64,000 bases of DNA. Origin: Erythrocercus mccallii. Its lineage: Eukaryota > Chordata > Aves > Passeriformes > Dicruridae. The notes under the pieces are model-generated. The model was given only the letters and a program-made list of their open reading frames with translations. It did no database searches and had not been told where the DNA came from. The translations under genes and the position numbers were made by a program. Shown piece by piece: positions 12,201 through 27,200 of this stretch (positions are counted from its first letter, which is position 1; each line of letters begins with the position of its first letter). Location of the stretch: contig VZRG01001056.1 of the NCBI GenBank assembly GCA_013397435.1, positions 62,001 to 126,000 of the forward strand, written 5' to 3'.

Positions 12201-15200
12201 GCCAAGAGAAGCTGAAAAGCTTCATGGTTTGAAAAACATCCCCCTTGAGTTCTCCTGACAATTAGGAAGGGACCATCTTTAGAAGCAAGGCAATTTGACT
12301 AAAGCAGTGTCAAAACATTAGGATATTTATGTTTTAAAATCCATTTTTGTTTCAACATCTAATCCTCAGCATCTGTTTCCGTTGCATTTTTTTCAAATGT
12401 TGTGATCTGTGTTAATACTTATTTCCTTGCAACTTTTGTACCTAAAACTAAAATAATGCCATTCTAATGGATTTCTCCAGAAAAGACAAGAATTAAGTAC
12501 TGATTGTCCTTTGTAACTCACTTGGAAAAACTCACCCTCTTAAATATAATTGTCACATTACTGTAATGATACACTTGAGCAAGAGACAACCTTAGGAGTC
12601 CAATGGCTCTGAATTCTCTCCTAGACCAAAAACCAGTCATCAAAAAAACCAAATAATTCTAACTGAAAAGGAAAATACATTTTGAATCTAGATGGACATC
12701 ACCAGTGGTGTGGCATACAGTATGGAGTCAAGAACTGTATCTTTGGGATGCTTCTAAATTTTATTTCACTTAAAGGTATCAGTATGTGTTACTTCAAACC
12801 AGATTTAATGAGCCAGACCACAAGTCCATCCAATCCACTACCTTGTATCTAGCAGCAGACATGATGAGTAGAGAGTAGCTGCAGGGCACGCATGTAGGAA
12901 TATTTTCCAGAACAGTTTCCAGCCACTCTCAACTTATGAGCTAGAGACTTACTTCAGCTACACACACTGCTGTTTTATTTAGTAGTTCATAATAGATTTT
13001 TCTTCCCTAAGTTTGTTCAGCTTCATTTTCAACCCATGTGTGCATTCACACAGGGGTGAACTTGCAGGAAGGACTTTTTAAGTTAAAAAAACCCCAGTAC
13101 CACCAAAAAAGCCAAGACAAATCACAGAATCACAGAATGATCAGGTTGGAAGAGACCTTCAAGATCAGAGTCCAACCCATACCCTACACCTCAACTAAAC
13201 CATGGCACTGAGTGCCACATCCAGTCTTTTTTTTAAACACATCCAGGGATGGTGATTCCACCACTTCCCCGGGCAGATCATTCCAAAACTTTATTACTCT
13301 CTCTGTGAAAAACTTCTTCCTAATATCCAACTTATATTTCCCTTGACACAGCTTGAGACTGTGTCCTCTCGTTCTGTCAGTTGTTGCCTGGTGAAAGAGA
13401 CCAATCCCCACCTGACTACAACCACCCTTCAGGAAGTTGTAGAGAGCGATAAGGTCACCTCTAAGTCTTCTTTTCTCCAGGCTAAACAACCCCAGCTCCC
13501 TCAGTCGTTCTTCATAGGGCTTGTGTTCCAAGCCCCTCACCAGCCTTCTTGCTCTCCTCTGGACACGCTCAAGCATCTCAACGTCCTTCGCAAACTGAGG
13601 GGCCAGAACTGGACACAGCACTCAAGGAGGGGTCTCACCAATGCCGTGTACAAGGGAAGAATGACCTCCCTGCTCCTGCTGGCCACACTGTTCCTGATCC
13701 AGGCCAGGATGCCATTGGCCTTCTTGGCCACCTGGGCACACTGCTGGCTCATGTTCACCTGCTGTCGACCAGTACACCCCGGTCCTTTTCTGCCTGGGCA
13801 CTGTCCAGCCACACTGTCCCCAACCTATAACACAGCAGGGGGTTTTTGCGGCCAAAGTGCAGGACTCGGCACTTGGACTCATTAAATTTCATCCCATTAG
13901 ACTTTGCCCATTCATCCAATCATTCCAGGTCTCTCTGCAGAGCCCTCCTACCTTCCAATAGATCGACACATGCTTCCAGCTTAGTGTCATCTGCAAATTT
14001 ACCAATGAAAGACTCAATCCCCTCATCCATGTAATCAATAAAAATATTGAACAGAACTGGCCCCAGCACAGACCCCTGAGGGACACCACTGGTGACTGGC
14101 TGCCAGCTCGATGCAGCACCATTCACCACCACTCTCTGGGCCTGGCCATGCAGCCAGTTCCTAACCCAGCAAAGAGTACTCCTGTCCATGCCATGGGCTG
14201 CCAGCTTTTCCAGGAGTGTGCTATGGGAAACAGTGTCAAAAAACCCCTAACCAACAAACCAAACAGAAAGACACATACACTTTTTCTGTGGGTTAGATAC
14301 ACCTCACAGGCCTCCAGGACTGAAAGCTCAGGTAGGTCTAATTCATTCTAATGGAAAGCATTTTATTCTTTGCATTTCAAAACATCACAGCTCAATACAT
14401 ATGGCCTGTTTTAAACCTTTCATTCAACTCCTACTACCATAACATTAACAGACCCTGTTATTGTTTCCATTTTTATGGGGTATTTTAAATCATTACATGA
14501 TAAGACACAAAGTTAGTAAAAAAACCCCAAAGCCCAAGCTCATATCAAAATAAAACCTCCCAAGCAACGAGTGCTGCAAGACATGGCTACTCACCCATAG
14601 CTTTCTTGTACCTCCCTGCTGACCTGTTGGAAGCTCTAAATGGAGATCACCTCCACTGGAATACACTTCTACTACCTGATGTGGATAAAGGAAAATGTTA
14701 GCACTCAACCTTAAAGGGATCCTGTTTACTTATCAGGTATTATCATGTGCAATGGCATAGGTTAGTGACTATCTGACCACTGGAATACCTTACAAATTCA
14801 CTTTTATGCTCATATAGCCATTTGCTAGTGCTACACTTTGTGTTTTCTAGAGCATTTTACTGTTTGTGAATCACTTAACAGAATCAGAATTTGGTTAGGC
14901 AAAGACAATCAATCCCGCCTGAACATAAAAATATTTTTTAAGATTACATACTGGGGTATACTAAAACAACACCTTATGCTGTGCAAACCAGAGAGAATGA
15001 AGCTAAGAGGCATCACTGGATTTGCTTGCTTCAGTATTTTTCCTAATTACCAGTGAAGTTTAAATCTTTGTTTTTCAGTAATTACAACCATTTTAAAAAC
15101 TGAAATTTCTCTGGAAAACCTCAGTTTAGAAAATTAAGAGATCTGTAACTATAATCTACAATGTCTAGAACTGATTTGCATTTGAGAAAAAAAAAATCTT

Positions 15201-18200
15201 ATAACATGAAAGATGACCCCAAATAGCTCTAAAGTTTGAACAGAATTTTAAGAAGTACAAATATAAACAAAATTTCAGTTTAATACCATAAATGAGCATT
15301 TAAAGATTTTTCTCTCCCACTTACCTGCAAAGGTTCACTGTGAGGGTTATGGATATTTATTATAGGAGAGAAACTGCTATTTACAGGAACTCGGGCCCCA
15401 ATAAATGGGCGCAATCGATAGGGGTTTGGAACTCCAATGCCAAACACCTGGTTCAGAAAAAGAATCACAAACTTAAGTAGCTGTATGTAATTGTTGCAGA
15501 GCCTAACATGCACACTCATTTTAGCAATCCACCAAGAACTCTTTTCTATTAGTTTTATAGTATACCTGCAACCAAACCTTTAAAACTAGTATTATACTAC
15601 AGCTCTGAAATAAAGAGAATGGTTTAGTTTGCAGCTAAAGGCTATTCCTCATTTCTATTAACTTGCATATATGCTGAAAAACATGCAATCAGAAAAACAC
15701 CCTTTTTTCTGACACTCTGGAATAGAGTGTCAGATAGTTAGATACCAGCTAAAAGTTAATGAAATATGAAATGTTCCTTTAATAATATCATTATGAAACT
15801 ATCCATATTGGGAAGCATTTTTGTTGTTGTTTGCAAAACTTTGTCATGGTAAGAGATATATGCTTTCAACAAGAGGATTTCTCTCATTTTTCACTTTCTG
15901 GTCTCTCTCATCTGTCTGAATTACCTTTCTGAATCTCCAGTGAGTAATTTCTTGCCAGCTTAATGAATAACATTGTCTTGCCACTGGATCAGACAAGTAA
16001 AGAGCTAAAGGATGAGCTAGATCCCTACAATAAGCCACTACAATAACATATGCAAAAAAGGTATTGGGAGGATTTTAAATCCTATGTAATTTCACTGATC
16101 TGGCTTACAGTACTGCCTTACTGATCTTTCCAATGGTGTATCTGTGGTACAACTAACAACAAGGATAGAAACTTCTTCAACTGGGTTGATGGAAATAAAA
16201 CCCCAAACCAACAACCCACCACTACTGTGCAAGTATCCTTGGATGGTTAAGCATCCCATAATAGATACTGCTTTGCCTGGTTCACATTTCACTTTTCTGG
16301 AAAGCATATAATTCACTTACCTGATAAGTAAATACCCCATGATTAGAAGTGTTAATAAATAAAGTGTTCTCTACATTTCCCACTACTCTTGCAAGGAAAA
16401 CTACATCGAAGGACGTATTCCCTCCTGGAAGAATTTTCTGGAAAAAATAAAAGCAAGCATGTAGAGGGATAAGCAGAACTGTTTACTGAATAAATTGCAT
16501 GATGCAGATGAACTGCATCATGCAGATTTTGTGCTGCAGAAGATCCTTATGTGTTCTTTGTGGAATACTGACATTAGAAAGTCAACTGCAGATTTGGAAA
16601 GAAAAAAGTAGGACTTTCAAACAAATGAAACATGTAACAAACTAATAAAAATAGCAACAATTTAAAACTATTATCTAGTGCAGGATCATATTTAATTGAA
16701 TTTTTGCACTGAATTCTGAATTTAGAATTCAGCTTACCATAGAAGTATTTTAGACTGACAGTTCAAAGGTCACTGGAGAAATGCAACTGCTACAAGGCTT
16801 CCATAAATGCAACAGGTTGCTCATTATAGACCTGTTTTCTGAATTTTTTCATGTTTACATGGCTCTTGCTAAGCCACAGGCCCTACAGACGAAACTGAAA
16901 CCAGAGGACTCTGACAGCAACGTGGTTAGCAGTTAACCCTGCTGACACCATGCTTTTGAACGTGCAAGCTCCTGTAACACAATTACTTACAGCTCTAAGT
17001 ACACTGGAGTGACTACTGCACACTAAACACCACTTCACATGACTTAGAATATTCAGAAAATGTAAAGGAACAGTCTGTTTCTGTAAGTGCTCTGAGAAAA
17101 TGTACTCACTTCAGCAACAAAGGAGATCTGCTGTTAAACCATCAACTATAGTATACATTTCCAACATACTCAGGACTCCTTGTGTTTCTGTGCTCATTTG
17201 CTCTGATACGAGATGAAGTACTGCAGCATCTTAATACTTCTAGGTATATAATTATTGCAGTAAATGACTCTTTTAAAAAGAGAAGCTTCCTTTCAGATTC
17301 AAGAGGAGGAAGAAAAGTTAATTTTGAGAAAGTAAAAAAACTTACCCTATTTTGGAAAAATGATGCATGAAAATGTGATGTTGTAGCAGATATTGATACT
17401 AATGTAATTGTTTCTTCTGAGCTAGGGTTATGTAGGTAAACTTTTTCCATTTTTGGCATTCCAACTGGCCTGTCAAAATAGAGAGAGAAAATATTTACCA
17501 AGTGTCAGCAATCTAGACAATATATCATTGGACTTTTTTCCCATTACACCAGATAGGAGCATAAATGTGATGAATACTGACAACAGAGCTTTGCATTTAA
17601 TGCTTTTTTCAAGTAACTTATGTATGTTGGACCTATAAGAATTACTTACTTAACCTATTTTCCATTATTTTATTGCTTACTTTTCCTGAAGGTTTACCTA
17701 ATGTTGCATCATGCTCATGAAATTCTATTGTCAGATTTTTACTTCAGAATGAAAAGAAGCAAAGTTTTCTATTCCTATGCTAGAATCTCTAAATAATTAT
17801 CTTAAGACAGGGTGTACACAACAACTGAAAATAAACAGAACACACCCTAGACAAAAGCCTAAATGTAAATTTTTTTCCATGATAGATTATAAGTAGTCTT
17901 ACCCAGAACACAGAATTTTTCTGGTATTAAATATGCAGACATGTACAACAACAACTATTTTATTTCTGTATTGTATTTGAATTCATACCATAAGTATGAA
18001 TACCATACCATAAAGGCTTGAGATAAATTCTAGAATTTAGGAACCCTAAAATGTGGAAGTCACACAGTCAAACAACTGCACAATTTTTCAGTAACAAGAC
18101 ACGCTAACAAATTTATTTGACAAGAGCTTTTGGCTTGTTTTTTTTTGCTTACAACAACTGAAGTGATAATAGATGCTCCAGTTTCAACAATTATTTTTCA

Positions 18201-21200
18201 GACTTCAGTGTCTCTTCAGACTTTTTTTCATGTCTTTTAACTTACACTTGGTGAGTATCAGCACCAAAGCACTAATAAAGCGTGCAGTTTACAGATTAAA
18301 AATTGCTGCATTTTGAAGTCTGGATTTCAAAATAGTTAACTCTTAGCTTTCAGGCTGCATGTAGTCCATGTAGCTCTCTCCCATGCCACTTGCTTCAAAT
18401 GCTGCAAGGACACCACAACTACTGATAAGTATTACTACCTGTAGTACCTGTAGTGATGATGACCAGAAACTGGCAGCTGTTCTGCCATCCTCAATTAACC
18501 TTAACAGACCAAATTAATATGTGCTATTGCAGTCACAGTTTTTCAGCTTAGAGGCGGAGTGTGGAATATATCTCAACAGATGAGGCAATGTAACTTTGTT
18601 GTAAATTAAAGGCTCCATTGAATGGAAAATTTAGTGACAATAAACAAACTATGCCACAATTTACAAACTTATTGTGGTTACAGAACCTCCTCCATGAAAC
18701 ATGGGCTAAAGAAGCAGATGCTAAAGACCATGTTATTAATTCAAAGACACAATTATTAACCACCAATAAATGACATAATCACTAACAAAAATATATCTGC
18801 AGTCTGCCACTGTAAAACTCTTTCCTTTGCTTCCTGAGTTCACCTAATTTCATGTCTCTGTCAGCAAGCACTTGTTCTTGATCCTTCTTTCATTGCCAAA
18901 AAATTTCCCTTTGACTCCTCTAACCCCACCAGAGACAAAGACCACAATTTCTCTCATCTTTCAAAACCTGTACAAAACCAAACATCCGGGTTAAGCCCTA
19001 ACAAAAAATATTTTCATCTCTTGCTAGCATACATGGAGATATCAGAAAAGGAAATGCTATGATATTTTTCATTAACTACTGTAACTGCTACACTGTTGAT
19101 CAATGGATTTAAACAGTAAACCTATGCACCTGTTTTTCTTTAGTTAGGAAAAAGTTTACCGGACCAGAGGAACCCAAGTGAGAGCCACTCCTCCAAATTT
19201 CCTCATCTCTACCCCCACCTCCACCAAAATCCCACCATAAAAAACATACATGCAAATCCACAACCAAGAAAAGTGTCTGCTGATAGAGAGTTACCCAGCA
19301 CTCCCTGAACTCCCTGAACCCACTGCTTCAAACACTCTTTCACCAACATCACTACAGATGGCCTTGCATATTTTATCTGCTTGGTAACTATGAAAAGCAG
19401 AAGTTTCTATACCAGTCCACATTTTTGCAGCAAATTCCTTGTTTAGACAAAGTGATCAAGCCTTAAAGCAGTACTCTGATTCTACAAATACCACATATAT
19501 TTTAAAAAAAGGGATGAAATAAAACAGTCAATCTCCTCCAACAGTGAAGAAAGCTCTTGCAGCATGAGTATCAGCTGTCTGTTCCCTAGTTCTCACTACA
19601 ATTTTTCACTCTCCTTAGTGGAAGACATGCTCCCAGTGCCTTAGTGCAACTCGTCTGCTGCCACAGTGCAGTTTTTGGGTACTTTTCCCCAAAGCACATT
19701 CAGCAGCTCATCAAGAAGGGGAAATCATCCTCCTACTCTGTAACAAAGCACTCCAATCACTCTTCATATGAGGACCTAACAGCAAAAACTAGAATCAAAC
19801 TGAACAGTTCCTTCCAATCATAACAGCAAGAAGAGACAGATGAGTAGATTTTAATCACTGTACATGTGAGCAAATGATATGACTAGTGTATCATCTGTGG
19901 TCTCTAAAGAGAAACAGCTATGTACTGAAAACTGAAGATCAGAGTTGACTTCAGTGACACTTACAATGCATCGTGTGAAACATCACAAAGCCAAGAAAAT
20001 GATCTTGAATGAATTGGCAGTAACAAAGCACCAGTCTCCTCATGTCAGAAAAGTAGTTTGTAAATAAAACTTATTAGTCAGAAAATATTTCAAATATTAA
20101 CAATCTTTAAGACCTTCATGCTTTTCCAGTTCTGAAAAGGAGGGACTATACATCTGTTTGAGAGGCTCAAGTCTATAAAAACAAACTGGTAGGGAAACAG
20201 CCATCACCAACACCATAGCTCAATAATTTCATATTCTAGACTCAACTACCACAGTATAATTATGGATAATAAAGGCACTAAAAAGGAATTCTGATGTTAC
20301 GAATTTGTTTTACTTTACTCTTTTGCTGATCATTCTGATTTTCAAACAGTGAGTGTGGTATTACATTTGGCTGAGATACAGCTTTCCTTATATTCTTTAA
20401 GTGTGATGTTACCCAAATATACAGAAATAGGACCTCATAAACCTCACCTGTTTTTTCTGCCATCAGACATGGTTAAATCCAGGTAGGGCAACATGCACCA
20501 GACACCTCTAATGAACTTGAATCCCAAGCAATAATCCCAAGCAATAAGGGATGCTCTCCAAGTTGCAGATTATCAAACCACAATGATATGCACAAGTATG
20601 GTTGTAGCTGATGCCAAATTCTAGAGCAGAATTTCCCAGTGCAGTCACAGCTAGCACTTTTCATTGAGAGAAGCTGGTATAGACACAGACCTTCAGGCAA
20701 ACATGAACTATCAAAGCATGTAAAATTTTGCTCCTGATCCTCTGTCCCTGCATAATGCTAGGTCAACCTACACTGATAAAAAAACTGATACCATAACCTA
20801 GATGAAAATATGCTAATTAACAAGGGTGATATGCCTGGTCAAATGGGTAAAGAAGCCCATGTTAATGTTAATGTTCTTTATTGCTGCAACTCAGCTCTTT
20901 CCAAAGTCTGAGTTAGTACATGCAGTGTATTATAAGCATGTCCTTATAATGGAATTCTTTGCTGTTCCACTGATCAAAAGGTGGATTATTTTAACAATGG
21001 AAATCAGCTCTTGCAAATTTTGGGGAGATGAGTCCTTGAGTTATTGGCCCAAAATTGACTTGCAAAACCACGTAGCTAACTCATGGTGAAGCAAATACAA
21101 ATTGAGAAAAATCCCTTTTTAAAGGGCAATTAATCTTTATTTTACTGCATATATTTTAAGCACCTCTATAAAATGCTCATTTGATTTATGAAAACTGATA

Positions 21201-24200
21201 CAAATCTATTACTGAAAAGCAAAAGATATGAATTCAGAAGATACATTCTTCCTCTTCCACCTCTTATTCTTTCTAATGAGACTGGAGAGAGAAATGAAGT
21301 CGATCAAAAGCTTCCTAGATACATTTTGAAATGCTGGGAATATAGGTAAATATACTCAACATTTAATTCTGGTAAATTCCTCATGCATTTGAGAATTTGA
21401 CAGGTTTTTCCCCATGTGTTTTTTTCATTTAGCATCTTTGGCAACTGCGGAAACAATTGTAAAACCAGTTGTCACGCAACATATCAGAAGTGTCACAGGG
21501 GTTAAATCAGTATCCTGTCATACAGTATCCTATCAGACAGGGCTGAATAAGAGATGCCTAGAAGGCAGAAGCATAATGTGGAAAGCATACAAAGTCAGGT
21601 GCCCTGGACACTCTCCTAGGCTCAGGAACTTCCTGAACCAATGTTCTCCAGCCAGAAGATCAGACTGAGCAAGCTCCAACAATAAGAACTTGGGTGTTGA
21701 CTTGTAACATATCTTAATTGAAAGAAACAACCTGGTCTTACAAGGTTACCTCTAGAGACTGAGAGAGAATGCTTTTGGGCCTCATTCTGAAGAATATACT
21801 TGTTTCCTTACACAAAGGAAGCCTGCATCATGTACAAAATTAGAGAATTAGTGAGTAGAACATTCTTCCTGCTTCACACAAAACCGGTTGAGTGACACAG
21901 GCAAGTGGCTTCCTTACCTGAAGCACATACATTTGCATTCTCAAATATGTCTCCAACTCAGAAAAGCAAAAGAAAACAGAAGGGTTTTGGTTTTGTACAT
22001 GTACTAACCTATAAACTCGTTGTTCCTTAGCTTCCAGATTTCACTGAATTTTAACAAAGTTCTTTGACATTAGATTTGACAAAAAGTTGGTGTCAATGTA
22101 ACATACTAAATAGAGCAAGTGACTCACTTTTAGTTAGGAATTTAACTTGGATTCTGTACAACAAAATCATGTCTTCTCCTAACAGTTATCAAAACCACAT
22201 ATACAAGTAGTAGAGTTTATCCAACCACGTCACCAAGTGTGATTGGAATGAATATAGGAGTGAAATGAACTTTCAGCAGCATTGTGCAGTCTAGCATGGT
22301 ATGTGAACAAAACCTGAGGCAGATCAGGATAAAATGTCAATTTACTGTCAACAATTTCTCACATTCAACAAACTCCAAGGGAAGTTTGGAGTTGCAAAGA
22401 AATGTTGCAACATTACTTTAAAATTCCAACAATCTCAAACTCATACACTAGAAGTGTATCAAATGTACTGTTTACTCTGTAAACATTTGGATGTATATTA
22501 TAGGCAACTTACTTTTAAATAAATGTACTTAACATGTAGGAAAAATAGCGGTCTGAATAAATTCTCTAGTTGCTTAAATTCTTCACTATTTTTTGTATAA
22601 GGGATTAGAGTTCTTGAAGAAAACTGACCATTTTGCTAAACTTACATCAACCTTATGTTACTTGAAGTAACTCCCTGGCTTTTAGGATATTTATATCTAC
22701 TGTATATCTAGTAGATGCAAACACTATAGCTCAGGAAAACTTCAAATAGCTAAATATTTAACAATATAATTCCTCCATTCTTCTACTATGCTAGTCCTCC
22801 CCTAAGTTTTACCCCAGTCAAGCCTTACAAGGGTGTAAATCAGTTTACATGGCAGTACAGCACATTCATGATAAGCCTTGACTTCCTAAATGCTCCCTTT
22901 TCATTTGTATCTTGTTCTTACTTCATGTAATTAGAAGTCTAACTGTAGGCAGTGCAGTCTAGATTCAAAAGGGAGGTATATTAATACAGGTTTAAGATAG
23001 GCTGTATTCCCCAGACTTTTACCCATTTTGACACTATCCTGTCCTTAAAGTAAAGCATGTCCCTTACGTTCCTTAGAGTAACATAAGGTCTCCACACCTG
23101 CAAGAAGGTCTCAATATTTGAACATTCCCAAGCAATTGCTTTCAAGCCCAGCTTAAGCTTTCATAGAATATCTTGCCAAATACTAGAGCTCACAAACTAC
23201 ACACAAGAAAACATTACAAAAATCCCCTAATCAAAACACTTCAGAGGAAATGCAAAATGACATAATCAATATAAAACTGAATTAATGAACCTCAGAATAC
23301 TGCCGATGAGAAAATTTTGCCTGAGAATGGGACCTTGCTCAAATTGAGCATAGCAAGAACCTCTGTTCACCACAGAAGAATATGTTGATGAAGGATTAAA
23401 ATATTACTGTAACCAAAAGTACAATTTCATACATTACCAGTCATTTCTATGAAACGGGTAGGATGTCAACTTAATCTAAAATAACTCCACATTTAAAAAA
23501 ATTTTTGATAAGCACTTAGCTTATATTATATATTATATCCTAAAATACTCAATACACAAGTGCTCCACTATCAAAAGGTCCCTCCATCAAAAAATTCAGC
23601 TGAAGAACTTAAACTTCATTTTTGATACTGTCAGAGCTGAATTAACAAAGATGAAGGCAATGTACTGAGATCTATGAAGATCCACATTCTCCCACAAAGT
23701 AGGTGCAAAAACTGAATAGAAACTGCCTTATAAAGTATTCTTCAGCTTTCACCCCAGATGGCCATCTGTAAGACCTCTAAAATAGGAAGACCTGTCTTAA
23801 ACACAGAAAGTCATATAGGTAACGACTGTTTTGCCAAAATAGCCTCTGAGCAACCAACTCCCAAAGCTATGGAGACTAACATAATGATTACAGTTTGTGA
23901 GTTAGAACACCTCAATTATTCCCATTTAACAACAGGGGAGAGTAACAGTTTAAAAGAGAGAATACAAGGAACAGAATGCTGGTAAAAAAATTCAGCTAGT
24001 TGTGGAACTGGCTTTAGGTGTAAGATTTTTTCTTGTTTTATTTAAAGCCCTGAATCTCCAATACTCAAGATGTTGCAGAATTTGTTCCAGAAAATTATTG
24101 GCGTTGCTTCAGAAACACAAGGAAGAGGCTTACACATTAAATAACCAAATGAGTATTCCACACTTAGTCCAAGTAGCCCCCTGGCGCAGTGATATGGGAG

Positions 24201-27200
24201 AACCTGCCTCAGTTCTATCCCACTCCCAGAAGCTTAATGTATACAGAGGACATTTGGGATCTCTTCAAGTGAGCTAAAGATTTGCATATCTTCTTGCATA
24301 TCCTAACATACAGCATGCATCTCTTTTGATAAATGTGAGATTACCTGGACTGTCTTCAAAGTGGTAGAATATGGTAGTGTTTGCTTTATATTAAAACAGC
24401 ATTAAAAAACTCTCCAACTGTTATAAACCAGAAGTTGAAGGCCATTTTAATCTCATCTCCAGGTGGAACACAGGAAGTGTGTCTACAGCACATATTTATC
24501 AACTTAATACTGGTTTTGATTTTCTGAAATCCTTAGATAAAGTAACTTATATTAAATATTATTCCTGCTTAAGTTGTCAAGTTTTGGAACATCTGATTAA
24601 ACCCACACACTCTTAGCAGACCAAAAATGTCATGGGAAGAATGGCTTGACTTACAACTGAAAATAAATACTAAATCTTTCTTTACCCTAGGTATGATAGA
24701 TGTTGATAGCTCAGCATAAACATGAACTTGGAACAAGTTTGCTCTGCTAAATGCTACATGCTACCTATTAACAAAATAGCCTTTGGGTATAGTACTTATT
24801 CAGAAACTAAACATGCATTTTATGCCTTTTCTAAAATCCATTAATAACAAAGACAGAAAAGTCAGAATTTGAATGTGAAAACCCTGTCTGTTTTAAAAGG
24901 CAAAAAACTCAAAAGCTTAAATCTGCATTAATTGACTTCCAAGGTGCTCAGCACCGGCAGCTTCTTCCCACCATAAGGCTAAGTTACTCAGCATTTCTCA
25001 GAGTTGGGTCACAGATTTTAAACTAAACTTTGGGGGCTCCATACCTAAACCTTTTCTAAAACTGCTTTTGGCAACTTACTTAAGTTTTAATAAATCAGAA
25101 GAGGATTTCTGCCTGAGACTATAACCTAAATTACAACAGATAAATTAATGATATACCGCTACCAAAAAAACCCATCCAAACCAAAGAAGGAACACATAAT
25201 GAATCAAGATCTAATACACAGGTTCCTTATTTTAATTGACAGAAGGCAGCACTCCCCCAGTGCAGTTTGCATGTATTGTACAGAGCCATTCCCAAGTAAG
25301 AGATAGTGCTACCTTTAATACTGTACTAGATCTATATTATTTCTTCAGTGCTTTCAGCTTTGACAAGAACAGCTTATGTAGAAAGTCAAAATATAATGAA
25401 TAATGACTTAAACTATTTAAGTAAGTAAAAGTAAAAGTATTTATGGTATTGTCTTGGATCTACTTACAGCAAGGGGGAAAAAATCATCTTTGGAAATCCA
25501 CAAAGCAAAAAAGCATATGTAGCTTTTTTCAGAGCGCAAGCACGCAAACTCTAGATAACCTTTAAAAGATATCTCAGAGAACGTCACTTTTATTCATAGT
25601 AGAAGAAGGTGCATAAAATACATTTCCAATATCCAAGTCTGGAATTACTATGAACAGAAAACTTTTACAGTTTTTAAAAGAAAATAAACTCAAATCAATA
25701 GACAAGTTTAGCATAGCTCTAACAAGAAAGGACACAAGTTTGAATTCGTACTGCACTCATCAAAATAATTTATTAGCTATAACCTAATTTTCTTGTAGCA
25801 GAGATGCAGTAGAGTAGAGCTTACCACTAGATATTTTGTTATTCAGTTTAGAAACTCAATATTCTCTTACCTAGGATCAGTTACTCACATTAGGAAGAAA
25901 AACAACAAAATCACACAACATCAAAAGCTAAAGGAAATTTTGAAGGAAAAAGAGGGGTCAGAGTGACTTACTCTGTCTTTAATCAGAAGTAAAGCCACAA
26001 TTTGGTTAGACTGAGTACAAATAAGTTCTGTAAAATGAGGCATTTTCATACAGCTTTGTTATTTAGTGACATTTACATTGGGTTTTTTTTGCATAGAGGT
26101 GATTTCTGGAAAGTTACTCTGTGCAAACAACACACAGTAACGGCTTTTCTTCTTTCAGAAAGACACAAGTATACACCATGTCAATACACAGGAGCTTCCT
26201 TGCACAACTCTGTAGTCACCACACTGTACAACAGTCTTCCCAAAAGAAAAAGGTATTATATTTTTATTAATAATCTGTGGCTTATCTGTAAATGAAACAG
26301 CCTTTCATCCAACAGCAGTACTGGTTGACAATGGGGGAAGGAATGCTGTGCTAAGGCACACCTGGGCTGTTTTCATTTTTCCAGGTTGAACTGGTAACAA
26401 AATGTTTGAAATGCCTTCACTACTGTTTACATTGGTCTAAGTATCAATCATGCACAGAGGCTCCATGAACACCTACCCCAGAATTACTTCTGACTGTTGG
26501 GAAGAGGGATTGGAGCTACCTATACACAGTAACCACGGTTAAACAAGTTCATGGTAAAACAAGTTAAGATTGAAGTAGTTCTCAGAGGAACTAACAGATA
26601 CATTGATGAAATGTTTAATTTCCTTCCTTCTCCCTTTTGTTTAATAGAAACAGCAACCAGTTGCAAGACAGAGAACATGGAGCTAAGTTCCTGGAGGCTA
26701 TTTATTCTCCTTGAGGCTGTATTTTCACAGCTCAACATTACTGTTCTAATAAATGCAGCTCCACAGTCAGTTTCGTTGCCACTAGAGCAATAGTAAAACT
26801 GATATGTTAGGATACATGCTCCCTGACACAGGTTATATTCAAGCAGAAAGGTAATCTCACCTCAGAACATTATGCTCTAGACTTAAAACTGTCCACTCTG
26901 CACAGCAGCTGTACAAGTACCTAAAAAGTACAAATACCTACATCATCAAAACCACCGCAGCTGACAGGTCGCTACATGATGCTTAAGACTCAGTACCGCA
27001 TCCCTCTGTAAGTCAATTACACTTACAATCTATTAATGCAATCTATGTATACAACCTTCTCTATCAGCTTTAAATGCTGTTCCTATTAATTTTCTGAGTT
27101 TTTGCTTGCTATTTGTTGTTTGGTTTTTGCGGTGGATGGGGTTTATTTTGTTTCGTTTGTTTGTTTTGAAGCTTTTTTGGTTGGTTGGTTTTTTGTTTTA

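Larger units (their letters stand above)
10910..14594 (-). other. TMEM131 intron 8
   Basis: 3685-bp GT-AG intron. It contains the largest CR1 relic of the window (13121-14245), a diverged ancient-repeat-like stretch (12808-12965) and a 24/22-bp duplication (12071-12116). The remaining roughly 2 kb is AT-rich with no recognised feature. Confidence 0.85.

Noticed and set aside
13343..13885. 180-codon plus-strand open frame
   Set aside because: It is the antisense shadow of the CR1 ORF2 remnant, which has clear RT and C-terminal matches on the minus strand.
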